The notes under the pieces: model-generated
What the model was told of the DNA's origin: nothing
Databases searched by the model: none
The model's input: the letters and a program-made list of their open reading frames with translations, nothing else
Source of the DNA: Bacteroidales bacterium UBA4459
GTDB lineage: Bacteria; Bacteroidota; Bacteroidia; Bacteroidales; F082
Assembly (NCBI GenBank): GCA_002389465.1
Contig: DGOT01000208.1
Coordinates: 1-14,183, forward strand
Reading direction: 5' to 3'
Length of the DNA stretch: 14,183 bases
Shown: piece after piece, positions 1 through 5,556 of the stretch
Layout: each line of letters opens with the position of its first letter
How positions within the stretch are numbered: the stretch's first letter is position 1
Made by a program: the position numbers and the translations under genes

Positions 1-651
1 TCAGGTAATTACACTTTTTCATGGACTTCAGTTCCACCGGGATTCTCTTCCGAGGAGCAAAATCCTGTGGTATCACCGGAAGTAACAACTACCTATACCG
101 TGGAAGTTAATGACGGGGAACAAACTGTCAGTAGTGATGTTTTGGTAACTGTCAACCCGTTGCCTGAAATAATTCTTGGCACCTGGCCCGAACAATTGTG
201 CAACCAGCAGGAACCTCCTGTTCAATTGACAGCAACTCCCGAAGGAGGAGTCTATACCGGAGAAAATGTCAGCGAGACCGGTCTCTTTTCCCCTGACGGT
301 GCTGATACCGGCTGGTATGTGATCACCTATTCTTTTACAGACACTAATGGTTGTCAGGCAAATGCTCAGGATTCGATCTTTGTTGACGACTGCCTGAATT
401 TTGAAGAGGAAAACTATAAAAAAGGCCACATCACCATATATCCTAATCCGTTCACAAACCGCATCACCATTGATGTTCCTCAAGGAGACTTCAAAGTCAG
501 CATCATGGGCATAGAAGGCAGTACGATCATAAAAGAACACTCGTTAAACGATGTGAAAACAATCAACCTCAATTTTCTAAAACCAGGCATTTACATGATT
601 CGTATTGGCAATGGGCAAGAGGCAGTATATCAGAAAATAATTAAAAACTAA
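1..651 (+). CDS. C-terminal part of a secreted T9SS cargo protein with Ig/PKD-like repeats (5' end outside window)
   Basis: The reading frame is open from base 1, so the gene starts upstream; 216 residues are visible. It is probably an exported surface or extracellular protein. The first ~55 residues look like the end of a PKD/Ig-like beta domain (TTTYTVEV, VLVTVNPLPEI). A second Ig-like module of about 80 residues follows, with the pattern PEGGVYTG...GLFSPDGADTGWY...DTNGC. The last ~70 residues match a type A T9SS sorting domain: YPNPF at residues 147-151, a strand-rich middle, GIYMIRI at 196-202 and a basic KIIKN end. Such domains are cleaved during translocation across the outer membrane by T9SS. 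The catalytic or binding part, if any, lies upstream, so function cannot be given. The GTG at 67 is internal and not a credible start. It converges with the next gene, 13 bases away. Confidence 0.9.
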   Translation, partial: SGNYTFSWTSVPPGFSSEEQNPVVSPEVTTTYTVEVNDGEQTVSSDVLVTVNPLPEIILGTWPEQLCNQQEPPVQLTATPEGGVYTGENVSETGLFSPDGADTGWYVITYSFTDTNGCQANAQDSIFVDDCLNFEEENYKKGHITIYPNPFTNRITIDVPQGDFKVSIMGIEGSTIIKEHSLNDVKTINLNFLKPGIYMIRIGNGQEAVYQKIIKN

Positions 652-676
652 TGGTCGGTGAAAATCATTCCGACCA
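652..676. terminator. Hairpin between convergent genes, possible bidirectional terminator
   Basis: A perfect 7-bp inverted repeat, TGGTCGG (652-658) and CCGACCA (670-676), lies directly after the T9SS cargo stop codon and covers the last codons of the opposing membrane-protein gene, whose stop is at 665-667. There is no clear T-tract on the + side, so it is not a textbook intrinsic terminator. Its position between convergent genes is the main argument. Confidence 0.35.
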
Positions 677-1501
677 GTTCATGAGAATATCCTGATTCAT
701 CATGATTCTCAGAAGAAGCACAAGAACTGTGGAAAAAATCAAAGCCGGCCAGGATATCGATATATACCGGGTATCTTCATCAAAATATACGGGATCATAG
801 TTGGAGATCATGATGGAGCTGATGAGGATGATAACTATCAGCCCGATCCATACATATGTTTCCATCACCTGAATTTGCGGAATAAAATACAAAACCAACA
901 ACAAGGCGCCTAATAAAAAAGGAAGAATGACCTGTGCCGTGATGAAGAAAGGGTAATTGTTCTCATCCAACTTGTTAAAATAAACATTAGCTGAAAAAGC
1001 AATCCTCCTCGTCATCACAAATGCGGTTACCAATATCCCGAAAAATCCAACGATGGCCATCATAAGTAATTGGGAATCGTTAAAATACAACCAGATAAAC
1101 AGGTGGGCAATACGTATTTTGAATATGATACCGATAATGATACCTGCAAACAGGTAGTTAAATGCATGCAATGTAACCCAGAGCAAATACAGCTTGATTT
1201 TATCGGCTTCTTCGGATAAAGAAGCATAAGCCATTAAAGATAACAGCCCTACGATAAAGGTCAGCAGTGGCCCTGTACCAAAAATAACTTTTACCGAATC
1301 GTGCGTCCAGTCGGTTTGTTTTACATGATAGATAATATGGCTGAAGTTAAAACTTATGTCGTAATCGAACATACCAGCAGCAAAAACAATAGAAAAGAGG
1401 TTCAAGTAGAAAATAAATAAGTAGGAGAGGACGAATGCGACCGTTGAATTGATCACGATAATCCAGAAGTTTTTTCTGCTCAGGCTGTTGTCTGGAATCA
1501 T
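665..1501 (-). CDS. Multi-pass membrane protein of unknown function
   Basis: I do not recognise a characterised family. The 278-residue protein is very hydrophobic, with about seven predicted membrane helices near residues 12-33, 71-93, 104-127, 145-163, 184-207, 216-233 and 249-267. The stretch between helices 1 and 2 (about 45-70) and the one before the last helix (about 234-248, rich in Asp/Tyr) are polar. Notable conserved-looking patches are WVTLHAFNYLFAG (108-120) and HLFIWLYFNDSQ (133-144). There is no signal peptidase site and no transporter or protease motif that I can name. The start is the first Met, and a TAnnTTTG promoter element lies 4 bases before it. It is transcribed separately from the PLP-enzyme gene upstream, which ends in its own terminator. 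Confidence 0.8.
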   Translation of the reverse strand: MIPDNSLSRKNFWIIVINSTVAFVLSYLFIFYLNLFSIVFAAGMFDYDISFNFSHIIYHVKQTDWTHDSVKVIFGTGPLLTFIVGLLSLMAYASLSEEADKIKLYLLWVTLHAFNYLFAGIIIGIIFKIRIAHLFIWLYFNDSQLLMMAIVGFFGILVTAFVMTRRIAFSANVYFNKLDENNYPFFITAQVILPFLLGALLLVLYFIPQIQVMETYVWIGLIVIILISSIMISNYDPVYFDEDTRYISISWPALIFSTVLVLLLRIMMNQDILMNWSE

Positions 1502-1505
1502 CTGA

Positions 1506-1513
1506 CAAACTTA
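1506..1513 (-). promoter_or_regulatory. Promoter -7 element of the membrane-protein gene
   Basis: The minus strand reads TAAGTTTG, a full match to the Bacteroidota -7 consensus TAnnTTTG, followed by TCAG and then the ATG at 1501. No clear -33 TTTG is visible; that area holds the heptanucleotide repeats. The 4-base spacing would put the transcription start at or beside the start codon, so the mRNA may be leaderless. Confidence 0.5.
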
Positions 1514-1520
1514 TTAAAAA

Positions 1521-1549
1521 ATGTTCGATGTTCGATATTCGGCTGTTCG
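1521..1549. repeat. Short degenerate heptanucleotide tandem array (ATGTTCG)
   Basis: Consecutive units are ATGTTCG (1521-1527), ATGTTCG (1528-1534), ATATTCG (1535-1541) and an 8-base variant GCTGTTCG (1542-1549). The array sits 19 bases upstream of the membrane-protein start codon, over its expected upstream promoter region. GTTCGA/TTGAAC at 1545-1560 can also form a 6-bp stem with one G-T pair. Confidence 0.7.
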
Positions 1550-1610
1550 ATGGCTTGAACAATTCGGAAAGAAAGCCTCCCTCATACAGAGTATTCGCTT
1601 TCAAGCACAG

Positions 1611-1660
1611 TTTACGCGAAAATTCCGGTAAGAAAAAACCGGCCCCTCGATTTACGCGAA
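1611..1660. repeat. 10-base direct repeat TTTACGCGAA, copies 40 bases apart
   Basis: TTTACGCGAA occurs exactly at 1611-1620 and again at 1651-1660. The second copy forms the loop side of the terminator hairpin of the PLP-enzyme gene. It may be a binding site or the remains of a duplication; nothing in the sequence decides this. Confidence 0.5.
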
Positions 1661-1667
1661 GCCGGTT
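1633..1667 (-). terminator. Rho-independent terminator of the PLP-enzyme gene
   Basis: Read on the minus strand, a 7-bp stem AACCGGC/GCCGGTT (1661-1667 with 1637-1643) encloses a 17-base loop and is followed at once by a run of T (complement of the A-run at 1633-1638). It lies 21 bases past the stop codon of the alpha-oxoamine synthase gene and separates it from the membrane-protein gene. A second, overlapping pairing, CCGGT (1625-1629) with ACCGG (1638-1642), would compete with the main stem. Confidence 0.8.
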
Positions 1668-1687
1668 GCATATCAAATCTCTTTTCT

Positions 1688-2935
1688 TTATTCTACCACT
1701 TTTGCTTTTAGCTGATCGCCATAGAGCTTATTTTCAAGCTTATGCTGAATCTCGGCAAAAGCATTTACGGTATATTCCACATCTTCCATTGTATGGACCG
1801 CTGTTGGAATAAGCCGTATCAGGATAATGCCTTTCGGAACAACAGGATACACTACTACCGTACAGAATATATTATAATTTTCCCTCAAATCATAGACCAC
1901 ATGAGATCCTTCTCCCACACTTCCATGTAAAATAACGGGAGTTACCGGCGAGCCACTCTCTCCCAAATCAAACCCTTGTTTTCGCAAACCACCCTGCAAT
2001 GCATCAACGATTGTCCACAATTTTTCACGATGCTCCGGCTCTTCCCGTAACATTTTAAGTCTTTTTAACGAACCAACCACCATCGGCATAGGCAATGACT
2101 TGGCATAAACCTGCGATCTCATATTATACCTCAGGTATCTTATCACATTTTTATTAGACGCTATAAAGCCACCGATGCCCGCCATAGCTTTGGCAAACGT
2201 TCCAAAATAAAGATCCACTCCGTCCTGCACGCCAAAATGCTCATCGGTACCTGCTCCTGTGGGGCCCATAGTTCCAAAGCCATGTGCATCATCAATAAAC
2301 AAACGGAAATTATACTTCTTTTTGAGTGCCACGATCTTATCCAACTTCCCCAAACCACCTGTCATTCCGTACACACCTTCGGTAATCACCAGGATACCTC
2401 CACCGGTTTTTTCAACTATCCTTGTAGCTCGACCTAACTCACGTTCAAGTTTTTCTACGTTGTTATGCGGGTATACAAACCTTTTACCAAAATGCAACCT
2501 CATACCGTCAATAATACATGCATGAGCTTCGGAGTCATATACAATGACATCTTTACGGTCTACCATAGCATTTATGATGGAAACCATTCCCTGGTAACCA
2601 TAGTTGAGCAAGTAAGCAGATTCTCTGCCAACAAAAGCCGCCAATTCATCCTCGAGCTTCTCGTGCATACTTGTTTGTCCCGACATCATGCGGGCGCCCA
2701 TTGGATATGCCAGACCCCATTCTTTAGCTGCCTCAGCATCTATTTTGCGAACTTCCGGGTGATTAGCCAGTCCCAAATAATTATTTATGCTCCACACCAA
2801 CATTTCTTTTCCCTGAAAAATCATTTTATTCGAAATCTCTCCCTCCAGTTTTGGAAAGAGATAGTAGCCTTCGCCCTGATACGCATATTGGCTCAAAGGC
2901 CCCATACTCATATTACATTTATCAAATACATCCAT
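1688..2935 (-). CDS. Alpha-oxoamine synthase-family PLP enzyme (serine palmitoyltransferase / cysteate acyltransferase / KBL-like)
   Basis: This 415-residue fold-type I PLP enzyme condenses an acyl-CoA or acyl-ACP with an amino acid and releases CO2. Visible family features are the cofactor-stacking histidine in YDSEAHACIIDG (His138), the cofactor-binding DDAHG motif (Asp215, His218) and the Schiff-base lysine in GTFAKAMAGIGG (Lys249). Length is normal for the family. In Bacteroidota, members make sphingolipid precursors (serine palmitoyltransferase) or capnine sulfonolipids (cysteate fatty acyltransferase), while others are 2-amino-3-ketobutyrate CoA ligase or AONS. The SINNYLGLANHPEVR and YPMGARMMSGQT segments, and an N-terminal extension (MDVFDKCN...), resemble a Bacteroidota-specific branch. 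No biotin (bio) or threonine-degradation (tdh) gene is adjacent, which argues mildly against AONS and KBL. It is monocistronic, with a promoter element 25 bases upstream and a terminator downstream. Family is certain; substrate is not. Confidence 0.93.
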   Translation of the reverse strand: MDVFDKCNMSMGPLSQYAYQGEGYYLFPKLEGEISNKMIFQGKEMLVWSINNYLGLANHPEVRKIDAEAAKEWGLAYPMGARMMSGQTSMHEKLEDELAAFVGRESAYLLNYGYQGMVSIINAMVDRKDVIVYDSEAHACIIDGMRLHFGKRFVYPHNNVEKLERELGRATRIVEKTGGGILVITEGVYGMTGGLGKLDKIVALKKKYNFRLFIDDAHGFGTMGPTGAGTDEHFGVQDGVDLYFGTFAKAMAGIGGFIASNKNVIRYLRYNMRSQVYAKSLPMPMVVGSLKRLKMLREEPEHREKLWTIVDALQGGLRKQGFDLGESGSPVTPVILHGSVGEGSHVVYDLRENYNIFCTVVVYPVVPKGIILIRLIPTAVHTMEDVEYTVNAFAEIQHKLENKLYGDQLKAKVVE

Positions 2936-2960
2936 AACGTTATAAGGTTAATTTTTCCTA

Positions 2961-2968
2961 CAAAAGTA
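2961..2968 (-). promoter_or_regulatory. Promoter -7 element of the PLP-enzyme gene
   Basis: The minus strand reads TACTTTTG, matching TAnnTTTG, 25 bases before the ATG at 2935. No convincing -33 TTTG is present about 19 bases further upstream. This would give a 5' leader of roughly 20 bases. Confidence 0.5.
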
Positions 2969-3106
2969 TGGATTTTAATAATTTAGACGTATAAGAGGGA
3001 TTCTAAATTGTGTCAGATGAAGTGCTTTTTCAATATTTTGGTTTGTATAGTTTTCATTCACAACAAATTCCGCTTTATAACAGAGAAATTAAAAAAAATA
3101 ATTATT

Positions 3107-3114
3107 TATTTTTG
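3107..3114 (+). promoter_or_regulatory. Possible distal promoter -7 element for the bamD operon
   Basis: TATTTTTG matches TAnnTTTG but lies in a very AT-rich stretch, where chance matches are likely, and has no -33 partner. It would give a leader of about 80 bases for bamD. Confidence 0.25.
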
Positions 3115-3165
3115 TACTTCTTTCTTTAATCATACGCTGGCAAAATATTCACTCAAAAATTTCGT

Positions 3166-3195
3166 TTTGATCTTCAACAAATTGTTATAATTTTG
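3166..3195 (+). promoter_or_regulatory. Promoter of the bamD-rpoZ-coaBC operon
   Basis: This is the best promoter in the window: a -33 element TTTG (3166-3169), an 18-base spacer and a -7 element TAATTTTG (3188-3195), close to the Bacteroidota consensus. The bamD ATG follows after only CGCC, so transcription would start at or next to the initiation codon and the mRNA would be leaderless. Confidence 0.55.
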
Positions 3196-3199
3196 CGCC

Positions 3200-3997
3200 A
3201 TGTTAAGAAAGACTCGTTTTATTGTATTAGTTATTGGAATATTGATATTTAGCTTCGGTTGTAAAGGGTATAATAAACTTCTAAAAAGTGCCAATAACGA
3301 TTTGAAATACGAAACTGGTATAGACCTGTACGAAAAGGGTGACTTTAATAAAGCGCTGCAATTCTTTGACGTGTTACGTGCCGTGTACAGAGGTACCGAG
3401 AGAGGAGAGAAGTTAACATACTATACGGCAAACAGTTATTTTCAGTTAAAAAATTATAACATTGCCAGTCATTATTACAAGCAATATACACAGATGTATC
3501 CTTCTTCGGATAAAGCCGAGGAAGCAGCTTATTTAAGTGCTTACTGCAATTACCTGAGTGCACCAAGGCCCAGCCTCGATCAAAGCAATACTTATTTGGC
3601 ATTGAAAGAACTTCAGGCATATATTGACATGTTTCCGAATAGTTCACGGGTAGGCGAAGCAAATAAATTAATGGACGCACTGAGAAAAAAACTTGAAATA
3701 AAAATGTATAATATCGGTAAACTGTATTACCGGATGGAAGACTATCAGGCCGCAATAACAACTTTTGAAAACTTGATGGATGATTATCCCGATACCGAGT
3801 TTAAGGAAGAAATCCTGTATTATATTACCAAAGCATACTATGTGTATGCTGAAAAAAGTATCTACTCGAAAAAAGAAGAACGGTACGAAAAGACAGTTGA
3901 ATCATACAACAACCTTACCTTTCTTTATCCGGAAAGCAAGTATATAAAGGAAGTTCAACCGATCAATAAAAACGCACGAAAGAAATTAAAAAATTAA
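3200..3997 (+). CDS. bamD: BamD (YfiO), outer membrane assembly lipoprotein
   Basis: BamD is the essential TPR lipoprotein of the BAM complex, which with BamA inserts beta-barrel proteins into the outer membrane from the periplasmic side. The 265-residue protein begins with a basic, hydrophobic signal (residues 1-20) ending in a lipobox, FSFGC, with Cys21 as the lipidated residue. TPR-like helical pairs follow: YEKGDFNKALQFF near 44-56, then NSYFQLKNYNIASHYYKQY near 78-96 with MYPSS after it, ELQAYIDMFPNS near 132-143, YRMEDYQAAITTFENLM near 177-193 followed by DDYPDTEF, and a final unit ending LYPESKY. The basic tail (NARKKLKN) is usual for Bacteroidota members. It starts a tight plus-strand operon and precedes rpoZ by 12 bases. 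No Shine-Dalgarno sequence precedes the ATG; the promoter element is 4 bases upstream. Confidence 0.93.
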   Translation: MLRKTRFIVLVIGILIFSFGCKGYNKLLKSANNDLKYETGIDLYEKGDFNKALQFFDVLRAVYRGTERGEKLTYYTANSYFQLKNYNIASHYYKQYTQMYPSSDKAEEAAYLSAYCNYLSAPRPSLDQSNTYLALKELQAYIDMFPNSSRVGEANKLMDALRKKLEIKMYNIGKLYYRMEDYQAAITTFENLMDDYPDTEFKEEILYYITKAYYVYAEKSIYSKKEERYEKTVESYNNLTFLYPESKYIKEVQPINKNARKKLKN

Positions 3998-4009
3998 AAT
4001 AATTACTCA

Positions 4010-4342
4010 ATGGACTACAAAAAAATCAAAACAGAAACAACAGCTGTAACCCGTCAGAAAGACCGGTTTTATGAACAAACAGGCAACATTTACGAAACGG
4101 TTGTTGTTTTAGCCAAAAGAGCAAACCAGGTTGGCCTGGAAATAAAACAGGAATTAGATCAAAAGATTGAGGAGTTTGCTCCGGCAACTGACAACCTGGA
4201 AGAGATTTTCGAAAACCGCGAACAAATTGAAATCGCCAAGTATTATGAAAATCTGCCTAAACCAACATTAATTGCCATTCACGAGTTTTTGAACGATAAG
4301 ATCTACATCAGAAACCCACACAAAGAAAAAGGCAGCTTTTAG
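4010..4342 (+). CDS. rpoZ: RNA polymerase omega subunit, Bacteroidota type
   Basis: This 110-residue protein is the Bacteroidota form of omega/Rpb6, the small subunit that helps assemble and stabilise beta' in RNA polymerase. The diagnostic part is GNIYETVVVLAKRANQV (about residues 26-42), which corresponds to the conserved omega helix containing the KRA motif. An acidic linker (ATDNLEEIFENREQIE) and a Pro-containing C-terminal helix (LPKPTLIAIHEFLNDKI) follow, as in relatives from this phylum. E. coli omega is shorter (91 residues) and differs outside the core. It lies 12 bases after bamD and 8 bases before coaBC, so it is almost certainly co-transcribed with both. Confidence 0.88.
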   Translation: MDYKKIKTETTAVTRQKDRFYEQTGNIYETVVVLAKRANQVGLEIKQELDQKIEEFAPATDNLEEIFENREQIEIAKYYENLPKPTLIAIHEFLNDKIYIRNPHKEKGSF

Positions 4343-4350
4343 TCAGAGCG

Positions 4351-5556
4351 ATGCTCAAAGGGAAAAAAATAATATTGGGTATCACAGGCAGCATTGCTGC
4401 CTACAAGATACCTTTTCTTATCCGGCTACTGAAAAAAGAAGGCGCAGAAGTTCAGGTAGTTACAACTCCCTTTGCCCTTGAATTTGTCACCCCTTTAACG
4501 TTATCCGCCTTATCGGAAAACCCTGTTCTCATTGATTTCTTCGATGAGGAAAACGGGAGCTGGCACAGCCATATTGAGCTTGGATTGTGGGCCGACCTGA
4601 TCTTGGTAGCCCCTTTAACGGCGAATACAATGGCTAAAATGGCAACCGGTATTGCCGATAACCTATTGCTTACGGTTCTTTTATCGGCACGTTGTCCTGT
4701 TTACTTTGCTCCGGCAATGGACCTGGACATGTACCGGCATGCATCAACAAAAAGTAACCTACAAACGCTGCAGTCATTCGGATATCACCTGATTGAACCA
4801 GCGGAAGGAGAACTGGCAAGCGGGCTTAAAGGAGTTGGCCGACTGGAAGAGCCTGAGATTATTTTCTCCATCATCAAAGAGGCGTTGATTCCTCAATCTC
4901 CATTCGTAAAAAAAAGGATCCTGATTAGCGCAGGTCCGACACACGAACCAATCGACCCTGTCAGGTTTATTGGTAACCGGAGTTCCGGACTGATGGGCAT
5001 AGAACTGGCCAAGGCTTTTGCTGCCAAAGGTGCTGATGTAAACCTCGTACTGGGCCCTTCGAGGTATTCAGTGGAAGATCCTTCAATAATTGTAAGCCAT
5101 GTAACGACAGCAGCTGAAATGCACAAAAGCATTACTTCTTTGTACCATGATGCGGATATAACTGTCATGGCTGCGGCCGTTGCTGACTTTACACCTAAGG
5201 AAATCAAAAAAGAAAAAATCAAAAAAGAAGATGGGATCGAATCTATTGTGTTAACACAAACGACAGACATTCTCAAAGAACTGGGGGCAATGAAAGGGAG
5301 AGGCCGGATTCTTGTAGGGTTTGCCTTAGAGACGGAAAATGAAACCCAAAACGCACTGAAAAAACTACAGGATAAAAATCTTGATCTTATTGTACTGAAT
5401 TCGCTTAAAGACAAAGGAGCAGGCTTCGAGCACGAAACAAATAAAGTAACTTTACTAGCTCATAATGGAAAAAAGATACAAATTCCTTTGAAACCCAAAT
5501 CAGAAATTGCCCAAGATATCGTTACCTATATTGAAGAACACTTAATTTCCGAATAA
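4351..5556 (+). CDS. coaBC: CoaBC, phosphopantothenoylcysteine decarboxylase / phosphopantothenate-cysteine ligase
   Basis: This bifunctional enzyme carries out two coenzyme A steps: CoaB joins 4'-phosphopantothenate to cysteine using CTP, and CoaC, an FMN protein, decarboxylates the product. The 401-residue length is normal. The CoaC half (1-180) has the flavin loop GITGSIAAYK and the catalytic histidine in HIELGLWAD (His74). The CoaB half (from about 187) has SAGPTHEPIDPVRFIGNRSSG (Asn209 equivalent to E. coli Asn210), AAAVADFTP and the KEKIKK segment with Lys289. Three classical CoaC motifs are altered: PASANT reads PLTANT (88-93), PXMNXXMW reads PAMDLDMY (121-128, Asp124 for Asn125), and the LACG clamp reads LASG (Ser157 for Cys158). 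The stop TAA shares its last A with the ATG of the next gene, suggesting translational coupling. Confidence 0.95.
   Translation: MLKGKKIILGITGSIAAYKIPFLIRLLKKEGAEVQVVTTPFALEFVTPLTLSALSENPVLIDFFDEENGSWHSHIELGLWADLILVAPLTANTMAKMATGIADNLLLTVLLSARCPVYFAPAMDLDMYRHASTKSNLQTLQSFGYHLIEPAEGELASGLKGVGRLEEPEIIFSIIKEALIPQSPFVKKRILISAGPTHEPIDPVRFIGNRSSGLMGIELAKAFAAKGADVNLVLGPSRYSVEDPSIIVSHVTTAAEMHKSITSLYHDADITVMAAAVADFTPKEIKKEKIKKEDGIESIVLTQTTDILKELGAMKGRGRILVGFALETENETQNALKKLQDKNLDLIVLNSLKDKGAGFEHETNKVTLLAHNGKKIQIPLKPKSEIAQDIVTYIEEHLISE
5201..5230 (+). repeat. In-frame 15-base tandem duplication inside coaBC
   Basis: Bases 5201-5215 and 5216-5230 are identical except for the last base (AAATCAAAAAAGAAA versus ...GAAG). 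They encode the near-repeat EIKKE-KIKKE at residues 284-293, which includes Lys289 of the CoaB active-site region. The A-runs make it a plausible slippage site. Confidence 0.6.

Larger units (their letters stand above)
2936..3199. other. Divergent intergenic region (264 bases)
   Basis: This AT-rich gap separates the minus-strand PLP-enzyme gene from the plus-strand bamD operon. It holds -7 promoter elements for both directions (2961-2968 on -, 3107-3114 and 3188-3195 on +). An open frame at 3008-3190 has a low-complexity, Phe/Ile/Lys-rich product and no recognisable domain, so I do not call it a gene. No RNA structure or riboswitch was recognised. Confidence 0.6.

Noticed and set aside
1528..1812. 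A 94-residue plus-strand frame starting in the heptamer repeat
   Set aside because: It crosses the terminator and runs antisense into the C-terminus of the PLP-enzyme gene; composition is not protein-like.
1688..2935. Confident naming of the PLP enzyme as BioF or Kbl
   Set aside because: The family motifs do not separate these from serine palmitoyltransferase or cysteate acyltransferase, and no biotin or threonine-degradation gene is adjacent.
2465..2986. A 173-residue plus-strand frame
   Set aside because: It is antisense to the N-terminal half of the PLP-enzyme gene, whose motifs are intact; a shadow frame.
3008..3190. A 60-residue open frame between the PLP-enzyme gene and bamD on the + strand
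   Set aside because: The product is Phe/Ile/Lys-rich with no domain, it fills an AT-rich divergent promoter region, and it would run through the bamD promoter elements.
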